Below, one piece after another: positions 1 to 8,333 of a stretch of 47,913 nucleotides of DNA. Within the stretch, counting starts at the first letter, position 1; every line of letters starts with the position of its first letter. Source of the DNA: Candidatus Rokuibacteriota bacterium (GTDB lineage: Bacteria > Methylomirabilota > Methylomirabilia > Rokubacteriales > CSP1-6); the NCBI GenBank assembly GCA_003220435.1, contig QHSL01000060.1, positions 111,917-159,829 on the forward strand, given 5' to 3'. Made by a program: the position numbers and the translations under genes. The notes under the pieces are model-generated. The model was not told where the DNA came from. It worked only from the letters and a program-made list of their open reading frames with translations, and made no database searches.

Positions 1-29
1 CTAAGGACGTCCGCCCGCGGGTCTGACGC

Positions 30-1037
30 TCAGGGCTGGAGGACGACCTTGCCGATGCCGGCGCGGTCGTCCACGATGCGATGCGCCAGCGGTGCCTCGG
101 CGAGCGGGAGAACCCGGTCGACCAGCACGCGATGGCGTCCCGCCGCCGCCGCCTCGAGCGTGAGCTTGAGGTCCTCGGGCGTGATACGTCCCACCGAGCC
201 GATGACGGAGATCGCGTTCAAGTAGAGGTGCTTGACGTCGAGCGGGACGGTGCCGCCGCCGTGGGCGCCGGCGGTGATGAGTCGCCCGTTCCGCGCCAGG
301 CTGGCGAACGCCTTGGGGAAAAGCTCGACGTCGGCGATGTTCTCGAACACGACGTCGACGCCGCGGCCGCCGGTCAGCCGGCGCGCCTCGTCCGTCAGGT
401 CGCGCGCCCGGTAGTTGACGCCGCAGTCGGCGCCGAAGTCGAGGGCCGCGCGCACGCGTTCGTCGGCGCCGGCCGCCGCGATGACGCGGGCACCGAGCGA
501 CTTCGCCACCTGGATTCCGGCGATGCCCAGCCCGCCCGACGCGCCCATCACCAGGACCCATTCGTCGGCCGCGAGCTTCGCGACGTCGCGGAGCATGCTG
601 AGGGCCGTCGGCGCGTGGCGCGCCACCACGGTCGCCGTGACGAAATCGAGCCCGTCCGGAACCGCGTGCGTGGCGTCGGCGGGGACCTTCACGAACTCGG
701 CGTAACCACCCCACGCGTGGACGCCGAGGATGCCCGGGCCCTGGGTCGCCGTGGCCGGACGCACGATCTGCCGAGTGACGACGCGGTCGCCGACCCTGCG
801 GACGACGACGCCGTCGCCAACCGCGGCGATCACGCCGGACGGGTCGACGCCGAGGACGTGCGGGAGCGTGGGTCGAACCGCGTAGGTTCCGGCGCGGACC
901 GCGAGGTCCAGGGTGCGGTTCACCGAGACCGCGTGAACCCGGATCAGGACCTCACCCGGGCCCGGTGCCGGCGTCGGGATCTCCTCGAGCCGCATCACCT
1001 CCGGGGGACCGCACTCGCGCATCACCATCGCCTTCAT
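30..1037 (-). CDS. MDR-family NAD(P)H-dependent quinone oxidoreductase / zinc-free alcohol dehydrogenase
   Basis: This 335-residue protein belongs to the medium-chain dehydrogenase/reductase family. The N-terminal GroES-like half (about residues 1-130) contains GPGEVLIRVHAVSVN and HVLGVDPSGV. The Rossmann half carries the glycine-rich nucleotide motif GASGGLGIAGIQVAKSLGA and the segment GRGVDVVFENI. No catalytic-zinc Cys/His set or structural four-Cys lobe is visible, which points to the quinone-oxidoreductase/enoyl-reductase branch; the substrate cannot be read. The start is ATG at 1037 (MKAMVMRECGPPEV), because typical family members begin with MKA; the frame stays open further upstream only as GC-rich read-through. 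It is the last gene of the minus-strand run and lies 29 nt after the aldolase gene, so it is probably co-transcribed with it. Confidence 0.85.
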   Translation of the reverse strand: MKAMVMRECGPPEVMRLEEIPTPAPGPGEVLIRVHAVSVNRTLDLAVRAGTYAVRPTLPHVLGVDPSGVIAAVGDGVVVRRVGDRVVTRQIVRPATATQGPGILGVHAWGGYAEFVKVPADATHAVPDGLDFVTATVVARHAPTALSMLRDVAKLAADEWVLVMGASGGLGIAGIQVAKSLGARVIAAAGADERVRAALDFGADCGVNYRARDLTDEARRLTGGRGVDVVFENIADVELFPKAFASLARNGRLITAGAHGGGTVPLDVKHLYLNAISVIGSVGRITPEDLKLTLEAAAAGRHRVLVDRVLPLAEAPLAHRIVDDRAGIGKVVLQP

Positions 1038-1066
1038 GATCGACGGCGATCCCCAGGAGACTCGCC

Positions 1067-1717
1067 TTAGATCTTCTCGCCGAGCTTCGCCCAGTCGTCG
1101 AGAAACTTCTTGAGCCCGATGTCGGTGAGCGGATGCTTCATGAGCTGCTCGAGCACCGCGAACGGCATCGTGGCGACGTGGGCGCCCGCCTTCGCCGCGT
1201 CCACGACGTGGAGCGGGTTGCGGATCGACGCCGCGAGCACCTGCGTCCGGTAGCCCTGCACCCGGTAGATCTCGCAGATGTCGCGGATCAAGTCCATGCC
1301 GACATGAGCGATGTCGTCGAGGCGGCCGAGGAACGGGCTGATGTAGAACGCGCCCGCCTTCGCGGACAGGAGCGCCTGGGTTGGCGAGAAGCAGAGGGTC
1401 TGGTTGACGCGGATCCCCTTGCCCGAGAGATACTTCACGGCCTTGAGCCCGTCCTTGGTCAGCGGGCACTTCACGACCGCGTTGGTGGCGACCTGGGCCA
1501 GCTCCTCGCCTTCCTTCACCATGCCCTCGAAGTCGGTGGCGACCACCTCGAGGCTCACGTCGCCGGGGACGATCGAGCAGATCTCTTCGATGAGCGGGCG
1601 GAACGGGCGCTTCTCCTTCGCGATCAGCGAAGGGTTGGTGGTCACCCCGTCGACGACGCCGAGCGCCACGCCCTCTTTGATCTCGCCGACGTTCGCGGTG
1701 TCCAGGAAGATCTTCAT
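1067..1717 (-). CDS. tal: Transaldolase-like / fructose-6-phosphate aldolase-type protein (Fsa/TalC)
   Basis: A 216-residue single-domain TIM-barrel aldolase, the length of the short Fsa/TalC transaldolase group rather than the 320-residue classical TalB. The N-terminus [15 protein letters not shown] and the [12 protein letters not shown] motif are family hallmarks. Lys83 in NAVVKCPLT is the expected Schiff-base lysine, and [19 protein letters not shown] and [10 protein letters not shown] follow as usual. The family catalyses dihydroxyacetone transfer or aldol cleavage of fructose-6-phosphate; which reaction applies here cannot be decided from sequence. Its start codon overlaps the stop of the cyclophilin-like gene by 4 nt (ATGA), so the two are translationally coupled. 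It probably links sugar-phosphate metabolism to the PfkB kinase further upstream. Confidence 0.9.
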   Translation of the reverse strand: MKIFLDTANVGEIKEGVALGVVDGVTTNPSLIAKEKRPFRPLIEEICSIVPGDVSLEVVATDFEGMVKEGEELAQVATNAVVKCPLTKDGLKAVKYLSGKGIRVNQTLCFSPTQALLSAKAGAFYISPFLGRLDDIAHVGMDLIRDICEIYRVQGYRTQVLAASIRNPLHVVDAAKAGAHVATMPFAVLEQLMKHPLTDIGLKKFLDDWAKLGEKI

Positions 1718-2088
1718 TCCGCCCTCCTGAGGGTGACGCGCGTGCCTGCGCCCACCTTCTTGAAGATACTCGGGTCGCCGACGACCTTGCCCACGACGTT
1801 CACGGGGCTCGCCGGACGGATCTCATCGCCCCGGCTCATCGGCGTGGGTCCGAAGAAGATGCAGAAGGCGCGCCCGGGAGGCCAGTAACCGAGGTCGCCC
1901 ACCTCGACGGTCTCGCGCGCGCCCTCGGGCGCCGCGGTGAGGCCGATGTCGAAGTAGATCTCGTCGCCCCACGTGTCGCCCTTCGCCTCGATGGGCAGCG
2001 CGTCCCAGATCGCACGCGCCGTCACCGAGTCGTTGAGCCGCGCCGACGCCGCGACCTTCCCCGCCGTGATCACGATCGTGTGATCCAT
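1714..2088 (-). CDS. Cyclophilin-like fold protein (TM1367 type)
   Basis: A 124-residue protein of the small cyclophilin-like beta-barrel family (TM1367-like). Family features are an N-terminal strand, the segment [20 protein letters not shown], the acidic [10 protein letters not shown], and the conserved [39 protein letters not shown], quoted here in parts as [16 protein letters not shown] and [13 protein letters not shown]. The family has no established enzymatic role and lacks the peptidyl-prolyl isomerase active-site residues of true cyclophilins. No signal peptide is visible, so a cytoplasmic location is likely. It leads the transaldolase gene with an ATGA overlap. The sequence upstream of its start holds palindromic element A, so its transcript must either begin in the short space 2089-2140 or read through that element. 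Confidence 0.75.
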   Translation of the reverse strand: MDHTIVITAGKVAASARLNDSVTARAIWDALPIEAKGDTWGDEIYFDIGLTAAPEGARETVEVGDLGYWPPGRAFCIFFGPTPMSRGDEIRPASPVNVVGKVVGDPSIFKKVGAGTRVTLRRAE

Positions 2089-2140
2089 CTCTCGATCAGC
2101 CTAGGCCGCGCTTCGAACGCGTGTCAAGCCGCGCGGGTGG

Positions 2141-2310
2141 CTGGCGGCGGGCGAGGACGGCGGGGGCGGAGGGGGTCGAGAGAACCACGCGGCACGCGTC
2201 CGCTGCTCCGGGGCGGCTGGGCTCCATCCGGGCGCGCCACTCCCGCCGCCGCGTGGAGGGAACGGGTTCCTTCGACCCCCTCCGCCCCCACCGTCCTCGC
2301 CCACCGCCAG
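2141..2310 (-). repeat. Large palindromic element, copy A (core-forward on minus strand)
   Basis: The two 40-nt arms (2141-2180 and 2271-2310) are complementary at 37 of 40 positions and enclose a core of about 90 nt. Read on the minus strand the core contains CGTTCCCTCCA, CCCGGATGGAGCCCAGCCGC and GCGTGCCGCGTGG, which recur in copies B and C. The two internal arm mismatches become G-U pairs in minus-strand RNA. The segment just inside the arms also pairs (GAACC with GGTTC), whereas copy B uses CGACC with GGTCG, a compensatory change. The element lies in the 490-bp gap between the PfkB and cyclophilin-like genes, inverted relative to copy B 100 nt away. The spacer 2311-2410 shows no gene; it contains short repeats around CACGCGCTTGAT. 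Confidence 0.85.
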
Positions 2311-2410
2311 ATCACGCGCGCGCTTGATTCGTGCCACGCACGCGCTTGATACCTCGCGCCGCACGCCCATGATACGACCCGAGGCGCGCGCGTGAACCAC
2401 CGCACCGGCG

Positions 2411-2575
2411 CCCGGTGGTGGGGCGGGCGGTGGCGGGTGGGGTCAGCGCGACCCGTTCCCTCCAAGCGGCGACGGACGTCACTGTGCCCGGATGGAGCCC
2501 AGCCGCACTGGGGTAGCGAGCGCGTGCCGCGTGGTCGCCGCGACCCCACCCGCCGCCGCCCGCCCCACCACCGGG
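2411..2575 (+). repeat. Large palindromic element, copy B (core-forward on plus strand)
   Basis: The arms 2411-2445 and 2541-2575 are complementary at 33 of 35 positions. The single internal mismatch is a U-G wobble in plus-strand RNA; the other lies at the inner edge of the arm. The core holds CGTTCCCTCCAAGCG, CCCGGATGGAGCCCAGCCGC and GCGTGCCGCGTGGTCGCCG. The arm sequence is unlike that of copies A and C although the core is shared. It begins 3 nt beyond the stop codon of the PfkB gene, so it occupies a terminator-like position for that minus-strand gene while its core runs in the opposite sense. No T-tract follows the stem, so it is not a standard intrinsic terminator. Confidence 0.85.
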
Positions 2576-2578
2576 CCC

Positions 2579-3421
2579 TTACTCGTAGCGCTGGTAAGCA
2601 GAGAGGGCGGCGTCGAGGGTGGGACGGTCGGGGAGCGAGGACCAGCCCAAGCCTTCGACCGCGAGCGAGCCGGCGCACGCGGCGGCGGCGGCGGCCTGCC
2701 ACGGATCGCTGTCCCGCTGATACTGGACGAGGAAGGTCGCGGCGAAGACGTCGCCGGCGCCGGTCGGGTCGACCTCGTGCGCTGGCCGGGGCCGGACGTC
2801 GTAGCGCTCGCCGTTGACGAACAGGAGCGCGCCGTCGCGGTCGGCGGTCAGGACGCCCACCGGCGTGCGCTGGAACCACTCGACGACCGCGGCTTCCTGG
2901 CCCCGGATGTCCTCGCGGCTGAGGAACAGGGCCTGGACCACCTGCAGCAGAACCTCCGGCGTCTGCCACGGTCGGCCCACGACGAGGCCGTCGGGGGACG
3001 TCGCCCGCAGCCATCCCTGCGCGGCGGCGCCGACCGCGCCGTCGGTGAACAGGGTCGCGATCATCGGGTCGACCTCGTCGAGGACCGGGGCGAGCAGCGT
3101 CAGCGAGGCCCCGCGCCAGTCGTCGGGAACGTCGGCCTTCGCGAGCGGTCCGGCGACGGCCTGGACGTGCGACACGCGCCCCTCGGGATCCTGCCGGTGC
3201 TCGAAGCGGGTCGTGTCGCCGGCGGGGACGCTGACGACCTCGATCTGGGGTGGGATCAGGTCCAGCGGAAAGTCGTCGCCGTGACTCGTGAGGAGCCCGA
3301 CCGAGAGCCCGAGTCGCTGCGCGGCGACGGCGGCGAACAGCGCGGCGCCGCCCGGACGGGTGGCGTCGCCGATGCGGTCGAGGGTGACGTGCCCGATGGC
3401 GACGAAGTCAGGCGCGCTCAC
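2579..3421 (-). CDS. PfkB-family carbohydrate kinase
   Basis: A 280-residue ribokinase-fold sugar or nucleoside kinase. The N-terminal substrate region reads GHVTLDRI...RPGGAALFAAVAAQRLG, corresponding to the family GGA signature. The C-terminal signature DPTGAGDVFAATF (residues 218-230) carries the anion hole and the catalytic Asp224. The protein is slightly shorter than typical family members (about 300-320 residues), mainly in the middle. The phosphate acceptor cannot be assigned. The start lies 7 nt from the acyl-CoA dehydrogenase stop, so it is co-transcribed with it. Palindromic element B follows immediately after its stop codon. Confidence 0.85.
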   Translation of the reverse strand: MSAPDFVAIGHVTLDRIGDATRPGGAALFAAVAAQRLGLSVGLLTSHGDDFPLDLIPPQIEVVSVPAGDTTRFEHRQDPEGRVSHVQAVAGPLAKADVPDDWRGASLTLLAPVLDEVDPMIATLFTDGAVGAAAQGWLRATSPDGLVVGRPWQTPEVLLQVVQALFLSREDIRGQEAAVVEWFQRTPVGVLTADRDGALLFVNGERYDVRPRPAHEVDPTGAGDVFAATFLVQYQRDSDPWQAAAAAACAGSLAVEGLGWSSLPDRPTLDAALSAYQRYE

Positions 3422-3428
3422 GCCCGCG

Positions 3429-4577
3429 TCAGAGCCGGAGCTCCTTGGCGATGATCTCCTTCATGATCTCGCTGGTGCCGCCGCCGATCGTGAACAGCCG
3501 GACGTCGCGCGCGAAGCGCTCGATGGCGTATTCGCGCATGTAGCCGTAGCCGCCGTGGAGCTGGACGCAGTCGTAGGCGACCCGGTTGGCCATCTCGGCG
3601 GTGAACAGCTTGACCATGGACGCCTCGCGCACGGCGTCGTCGCCGGCGGCGTGCTTCTGCCAGGCTGCGTAGGTGAGCCGCTTGCCGGCTTCGATCAGCG
3701 TGGCGAGGTCGGCGAGCTTGTGGCGCACCACCTGCTTCTCCGACAGCGGCCCGCCGAACGCCTGGCGCTCGCGCACGTACGCGATCGTGTCCTCGAGCGC
3801 CCGCTCGGCCATCGCGACCGCGTGCACGCCGGCCACCAGCCGCTCGCGCTGGAACACGCGCATGACCTCGTAGAACCCCACCCCTTCGCGCCCGAGGAGA
3901 TGCGAGGTCGGCAGGCGCACGTCCTGGAACGACAGCTCGGCGGTGTCGGAGGCGCGCATCCCCGTCTTGTCGAGCGTCCGGCCGACGGTGAAGCCCGGCG
4001 TCTCACGCTCGACCAGGAACATCGAGATGCCCCGGTGGCGCTGGGCCGCGTCGCCGGCTTCGACGCGAGCGGCCACGAAGTAGAGGTCGGCCAGCGCGCC
4101 GTTGGTGATGAACATCTTCGAGCCGTTCAGGACGTAGTGGTCGCCGTCGCGGGCGGCCCGGGTACGGATCGCCGCGACGTCGCTGCCGCCCCCGGGCTCG
4201 GTGACGGCGATCGCGCACAGCTTCTCGCCGCGGCAGATCGCCGGCAGGTACTTCTCCTTCAGCGCTTCGCTGCCCGTCCAGTAGAGGTGCGGCGAGGCCA
4301 TGTCGGTGTGGACGCCGACGGCCATCGCGAACGATCCGCTGCGCGACCGCGCGCACTCCTCGTGCAGGACCACCGTGGTGAAGAGGTCGGCGCCGCCACC
4401 ACCGTACTTCTCGTCGTACTCGACGCCGAGGAAGCCCAGCGCGCCCATGCGCGGCCAGATCGACTTCGGGATGCGGCCGGCCGCCTCCCACGCCTCGATC
4501 TGCGGCGCGACCTCACGGTCGACGAAGGCCCGCACCGCCGCGCGAAACAGGTGGTGGTGCTCGGCGAAGATCGTCAC
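3429..4577 (-). CDS. Acyl-CoA dehydrogenase (long-chain / FadE-like type)
   Basis: A 382-residue flavoprotein that would oxidise an acyl-CoA to its 2,3-enoyl-CoA and pass electrons to ETF. The order is the N-terminal helical domain with FLGVEYDEKYGGGGADL, the flavin-binding strand segment CAIAVTEPGGGSDVAAIRT, the middle beta-domain with GSKMFITNGALADLY, and the C-terminal helices with RERQAFGGPLSEKQVVRHKLADL and QLHGGYGYMREYAIERFARD. The C-terminal motif is GGGTSEIMKEIIAKEL, so the catalytic Glu found in EGTS-type enzymes is a Gly. Family knowledge suggests the base then comes from the preceding helix, as in long-chain enzymes, possibly the acidic pair in RALEDTIAYV. It sits between the globin and PfkB genes, spaced 7-19 nt. 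Confidence 0.92.
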   Translation of the reverse strand: MTIFAEHHHLFRAAVRAFVDREVAPQIEAWEAAGRIPKSIWPRMGALGFLGVEYDEKYGGGGADLFTTVVLHEECARSRSGSFAMAVGVHTDMASPHLYWTGSEALKEKYLPAICRGEKLCAIAVTEPGGGSDVAAIRTRAARDGDHYVLNGSKMFITNGALADLYFVAARVEAGDAAQRHRGISMFLVERETPGFTVGRTLDKTGMRASDTAELSFQDVRLPTSHLLGREGVGFYEVMRVFQRERLVAGVHAVAMAERALEDTIAYVRERQAFGGPLSEKQVVRHKLADLATLIEAGKRLTYAAWQKHAAGDDAVREASMVKLFTAEMANRVAYDCVQLHGGYGYMREYAIERFARDVRLFTIGGGTSEIMKEIIAKELRL

Positions 4578-4596
4578 GCCGGGAGGGGTCCCCGGC

Positions 4597-5061
4597 TCAC
4601 TGGCCGACGATGTCGGCCTTCATTGGACCGAGCGCGCCGAGGAGCTCCTTCTTCTCGCGCTCTCCCACCTTGTGCTTGTCGAGCGCCTTGACCAGGTCCT
4701 CGACCGTCGCGTTCCACTCGGCCTCGGTGATCTTCATGCCCTGGTGCGTCGTCTTCATGTTCTGGCCGTAGTACGAACAGGGTCCGCCGCTCGCCTCGCA
4801 GATTTGGTCGGCGAGACTGGACGTCAGCTTGCCCAGCGGCTTGCCCTGGAATCTCGCATTGACGCGGGTGTCGGTGACCAGGTTGGCCACGAAGCTCTCC
4901 ACCACCACCCCGATCGCGTCCCGTCCCTGGCGCGTCATCCCCGTGCTGTCGACCGCGCGCAGGCGCTCGTAGAGGGTCGGCTCCGGCTGCATCGTCGCGC
5001 AGGCTGCCAGGCCGACGACCCCCACCAGGACGAGCTGTCGCATCACGCTAATCCCTCGCAT
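4597..5061 (-). CDS. Group I truncated hemoglobin with lipoprotein signal
   Basis: A 154-residue protein with a hydrophobic N-terminus ending in the lipobox LAAC (Cys21), followed by a globin domain of about 130 residues. Family features are NARF, the paired cysteines in ICEASGGPC, GQNMKTTHQGMKITEAEW with proximal His106, and the C-terminal GALGPMKADIV. By alignment, the B10 position usually Tyr in trHbN proteins is Val58 here, so oxygen or NO chemistry may differ; this is inference. The lipobox implies an anchored extracytoplasmic hemoprotein. ATG at 5061 is preferred because GGAGGA lies about 9 nt upstream; ATG at 5043 is the alternative. It follows livF by 15 nt at the end of the Liv operon. 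Confidence 0.85.
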   Translation of the reverse strand: MRGISVMRQLVLVGVVGLAACATMQPEPTLYERLRAVDSTGMTRQGRDAIGVVVESFVANLVTDTRVNARFQGKPLGKLTSSLADQICEASGGPCSYYGQNMKTTHQGMKITEAEWNATVEDLVKALDKHKVGEREKKELLGALGPMKADIVGQ

Positions 5062-5076
5062 CGTTCGCCGTCCTCC

Positions 5077-5871
5077 CTAGCTCAGCCACCGTTTGCGCCG
5101 CTTGTAGTGCTTCACATCGCGGTAGGACTTGCGCGCCCCGACTTCCGTCAGCCCGAGGTAGAATTCCTTTACGTCGGGATTCTCGCGTAGCGCCGCCACC
5201 GGGCCGTCCAGCACGATCCGGCCGTTCTCCATGACGTAGCCGTGCTCGGCGATGGTGAGGGCCATCGCCGCGTTCTGCTCGACCAGCAGCACGGTGAGCT
5301 TCTCTTGACGATTGAGCCGCTGGATGATCTGGAAGATCTCCTCGACGAGGAGCGGCGCGAGCCCGAGTGACGGCTCGTCGAGGAGCATGAGACGCGGCCG
5401 CGCCATCAGGGCCCGGCCGATCGCCAGCATCTGCTGCTCGCCCCCGGACAGGTAGCCGGATTTCAGCGTGCGCCGTTCGGCCAGCCGCGGAAAGTATTCG
5501 TAGACCGCGGCCAGATCGGTGCGAATCGCGGCCACGCCCCGACGCGTGTGGGCTCCCGACAGGAGGTTTTCCTCCGTGGTCAGGTCGTCGAACACCCGCC
5601 GGCCTTCCATGACCTGCGTGATGCCCAGCTTGACGATCTCTTCCGGTCCGCGGTGATCGATCCGCGCCCCCGCGAACTCGACCGAGCCCGTGGTGATCTC
5701 ACCCCGCTCGGGCCCGAGGAGGCCCGAGATGGCTTTGAGCGTGGTGCTCTTGCCGGCCCCGTTGGACCCGAGCAGGGTGATGATCCGTTGCTCCGGCACC
5801 TCGAGCGAGATCCCCTTGAGAACGAGGATGACCCGGTCGTAGACGACCTCGACGTTGTTGAGCCGGAGCAT
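5077..5871 (-). CDS. livF: Branched-chain-type ABC transporter ATPase LivF (module 1)
   Basis: A 264-residue ABC ATPase of the LivF/BraG type. It shows Walker A GSNGAGKSTTLKAISGLL, the signature LSGGEQQMLAIGRALMARP, Walker B LMLLDEPSLGLAPLLVEEIF and the H-loop-region LTVLLVEQNAAMAL (LivF proteins have VEQN rather than VEHD). The typical LivF C-terminus EFYLGL is followed by an extra basic tail of about 24 residues ending in YRDVKHYKRRKRWLS. The same tail is present in the module 2 LivF and is absent from the third LivF in this window. It lies 6 nt after the substrate-binding protein gene. Confidence 0.94.
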   Translation of the reverse strand: MLRLNNVEVVYDRVILVLKGISLEVPEQRIITLLGSNGAGKSTTLKAISGLLGPERGEITTGSVEFAGARIDHRGPEEIVKLGITQVMEGRRVFDDLTTEENLLSGAHTRRGVAAIRTDLAAVYEYFPRLAERRTLKSGYLSGGEQQMLAIGRALMARPRLMLLDEPSLGLAPLLVEEIFQIIQRLNRQEKLTVLLVEQNAAMALTIAEHGYVMENGRIVLDGPVAALRENPDVKEFYLGLTEVGARKSYRDVKHYKRRKRWLS

Positions 5872-5877
5872 CGGCCG

Positions 5878-7107
5878 TTACTTCTTGTTGGCTTGCTTCA
5901 CCAGGGCCATCACCTCGTCGCGATAACCGCGAATCCAGTCCGTGATGGGCACCCACTCCGTGCCCTTGACCTGGTACATGCGCACCCAGCCGCCGCCCTC
6001 GTGATCCTGGGACGTCACGGTCATCGGCGGCAGGAAGCCCTGGAGATCGAAGTTCTTGATCGACTCGAAGCCCTTTCGCACGTTGTCGCCGGTCACCGGC
6101 AAGCCGAAGTTCTGGACGGCGAGCCGGACGCCCTCGGCGAGGATGGCGCCGTTCAGCACGCCCCGGCTGTAATACACGCTGCCGACGAACTTGGGGATCT
6201 CTTTGCCTTCGTCCCGGTAGACCCTTTGCATGATCTCCTTGATCACGGGCAAGCTGCGGCCGGTCGAGCTGTACTGCATGCCGATGTAGCCCTGGCCCGT
6301 GTCCCATCCGGCGGCCTCGATGTTCGTCTCCCCGGCGCCCCACACGAAGCTGACGAAGCGGTTCATCGGGAAGCCGGCGCGCTTCAGCTCCTTGATCGAC
6401 ACCGCCGGTGCCTGACCGAACAAGTGGCCGAGCACCCAGTCGGCCTTGAAGCGCCGCGTGATGTCGATCACTTGAGGTCCCATCTCGACGCCGGGCGGCG
6501 GAACCGCGAAGAGCCTCAGCTGGTAACCCTCCTTCTTGGCGACGGCCTCCACGATGGGAATGCCTTCGCGCCCGGCCGGGTTGTCGTAGTAGATATGGGC
6601 GATCTTCGTCCCCTTCTTCGCGCCCTGATCCTTGATGAACTGCAGGCCGGCGCCCGCTTGCGACCAATAGGTCGCCGCCATCGGGAAGATGTAGGGCCAC
6701 GACGTGCCGTCCGTCGAGTCGGCGCGGCCGAACCCCGGCGTGATGCCCGGGATCTTGTCGTCCATGTGCCGCGGCGTCAGCGCGTACACGATCGGCGTGC
6801 CGTAGTCGAGCGTGGCCACCGCCCCGTCGCGCTTGAGCCGCTCGTACGCCTCGACGCCCCGATCGACCAGGTAGCCGTGCTCGATCTCGGTGTACTCGAG
6901 CTTGTGACCCAGCACGCCGCCCTTCTTGTTGACGAGCGCGATGTAGTCGGTGAGACCGGGGCAGATCTCCACCCCGACGACCTTGGTCGCCCCGGTGCGG
7001 TCACACTGACCACCGACCTTGATCACGTGGCTCGCCATCGCGGGCGCCGCTAGCGCCACCGCCAGCGCGACGGCGAACCCCGCTGTCAACAATCCCTTGA
7101 TCTTCAT
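5878..7107 (-). CDS. Periplasmic substrate-binding protein of Liv-type ABC transporter (module 1)
   Basis: A 409-residue type I periplasmic binding protein (Peripla_BP_6 family). The first 25 residues form a signal peptide with a hydrophobic core and an AMA-S cleavage site. The mature part begins VIKVGGQCDRTGATKVVGVE and continues with the two-lobe pattern GLTDYIALVNKKGGVLGHKLE and KIAHIYYDNPAGREG. The ligand is unknown; the embedded acyl-CoA synthetase suggests a carboxylic acid. A strong AGGAGG site 7 nt upstream of ATG 7107 supports the start. Two hairpins between livM and this gene (7164-7250) may adjust its level relative to the permeases. Confidence 0.92.
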   Translation of the reverse strand: MKIKGLLTAGFAVALAVALAAPAMASHVIKVGGQCDRTGATKVVGVEICPGLTDYIALVNKKGGVLGHKLEYTEIEHGYLVDRGVEAYERLKRDGAVATLDYGTPIVYALTPRHMDDKIPGITPGFGRADSTDGTSWPYIFPMAATYWSQAGAGLQFIKDQGAKKGTKIAHIYYDNPAGREGIPIVEAVAKKEGYQLRLFAVPPPGVEMGPQVIDITRRFKADWVLGHLFGQAPAVSIKELKRAGFPMNRFVSFVWGAGETNIEAAGWDTGQGYIGMQYSSTGRSLPVIKEIMQRVYRDEGKEIPKFVGSVYYSRGVLNGAILAEGVRLAVQNFGLPVTGDNVRKGFESIKNFDLQGFLPPMTVTSQDHEGGGWVRMYQVKGTEWVPITDWIRGYRDEVMALVKQANKK

Positions 7108-7163
7108 GTCGTCCTCCTGTGCGCGGTCGATCTAGTCGGACCGCGTAGTATTACACGCTTCGA

Positions 7164-7250
7164 GCGGCGGCTGTGCCGCCGCAACCCTCCTGGGGAGCAT
7201 CGGAGGGGGCCCCAAAGGGCGAAGCCCGTCTGGTCAGTCGCCCCCTCCGA
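7164..7250 (-). promoter_or_regulatory. Intercistronic hairpins between livM and the binding-protein gene
   Basis: Two stem-loops lie in the 144-nt gap. The first, 7164-7182, is a perfect 8-bp GCGGCGGC stem with a TGT loop. The second has an outer 11-bp stem (7200-7210 with 7240-7250, TCGGAGGGGGC) and an inner GGGC-GAA-GCCC hairpin. There is no T-tract. Such structures between operon genes often stabilise the downstream binding-protein transcript; that role is inference. The corresponding livM to binding-protein junction in module 2 is only 16 nt and has none. Confidence 0.6.
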
Positions 7251-7251
7251 A

Positions 7252-8319
7252 TCAATATGAATACGGCCACAGCCGGAAGTACCGTTTCACGTTACCCCAC
7301 ATCCGGAAGAGCCCCTCCGGCTCGATGGCCAGGAACAGGATGATCAGCCCGCCGAAGATGATCAGCCGGAGGTTGGCCAGGAAATCCGCGATGGCCGCGT
7401 ACTTGAAGCCGAACAGGGCGGCTCCGCCCTCCACCACGTAGACGAGCACGATCGGCAGCAGGGTGATGAAGACGGCGCCGAAGACCGAGCCCAGCACGCT
7501 GCCCAGCCCGCCGATGATGATCATCGCCAGATACGAGACCGAAGTGGCGAGCGTGAAGTGCTCGTAGTTCGCGATCTTGAGGTAGTAGGTCCACAGAGCG
7601 CCGGCCATGCCCGCGTAGAAGGAGCTGACGGCGAAGGCCAGGAGCTTGTAGTGGAAGATGTCGACGCCAATGATCTCGGCCGCCACGTCGCGATCGCGGA
7701 CGGCGATGAACGCGCGGCCGACGCGACTCCGCACGAGGTTCATGGCCGCCACGTAGGCGACGATCGCGACGGGCAGCACCATGAAGTAGCGCCGATATTC
7801 GTTGTTGATGTTCCAGCCGAGGAACGTGGGCGTCGGCACGTAGATGGTCGATTGCACGCCGCCGCTGATCCACGGGCTGTGGTTGATCACCCACTCGATG
7901 ATGAACTGGCCGGCCAGGGTGGCGATGGCGAGGTAGAGTCCTTTGATACGGAGCGAGGGAATGCCGAAGAACGCGCCGACCAGCGCCGCGACCGCCCCGC
8001 CAGCCGGCAGGCCCAACCAGAAAGGCAGACCGAGCCTCACCGTGACCAGGGCGGCCGTGTAGGAGCCCACCATCATGAAGGCGCCGTGCCCCAGCGAGAC
8101 CTGGCCGGTGTAGCCGACGAGGATGTTGAGCCCGATGGCGCCGATGCTGGCCAGCAGCATGAGGTTGGCGAGCGACATCATGTGGCTGTCGAGGACGAGG
8201 GGGAGCAGGGCCAAGACCACGACGACGGCCAGCGTCGAGTAGCGCGCGAGCGGCAGCGGATAGAGGGCCATGTCGCCCTCGTAGGTCGTCTGGTATACCC
8301 CGCACTCGCGGTTGATCAT
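7252..8319 (-). CDS. livM: Branched-chain-type ABC transporter permease LivM (module 1)
   Basis: A 355-residue inner-membrane permease with multiple hydrophobic helices. The LivM hallmark GYTGQVSLGHGAFMMVGSYT follows helix 2, then SLRIKGLYLAIATLAGQFI (the family G-Y/F-Y-A-T-LA motif), the cytoplasmic coupling segment RSRVGRAFIAVRDRDVAAEIIGV, and GGLGSVLGSVFGAVFITLLP. ATG at 8319 (MINRECGVYQTTY) aligns with the start chosen for module 2 LivM. The gene lies 14 nt after livH, so they are co-translated with module 1. Confidence 0.94.
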   Translation of the reverse strand: MINRECGVYQTTYEGDMALYPLPLARYSTLAVVVVLALLPLVLDSHMMSLANLMLLASIGAIGLNILVGYTGQVSLGHGAFMMVGSYTAALVTVRLGLPFWLGLPAGGAVAALVGAFFGIPSLRIKGLYLAIATLAGQFIIEWVINHSPWISGGVQSTIYVPTPTFLGWNINNEYRRYFMVLPVAIVAYVAAMNLVRSRVGRAFIAVRDRDVAAEIIGVDIFHYKLLAFAVSSFYAGMAGALWTYYLKIANYEHFTLATSVSYLAMIIIGGLGSVLGSVFGAVFITLLPIVLVYVVEGGAALFGFKYAAIADFLANLRLIIFGGLIILFLAIEPEGLFRMWGNVKRYFRLWPYSY

Positions 8320-8333
8320 CCCTGGCCTCGGCC

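Noticed and set aside
2411-2575. Intrinsic terminator after the PfkB gene
   Set aside because: The stem is far longer than usual, has a conserved loop shared with other copies and no T-tract.
2124-3014. Open frames across the palindromic elements A and B
   Set aside because: They are low-complexity products of the repeats and read through the PfkB gene in another frame.
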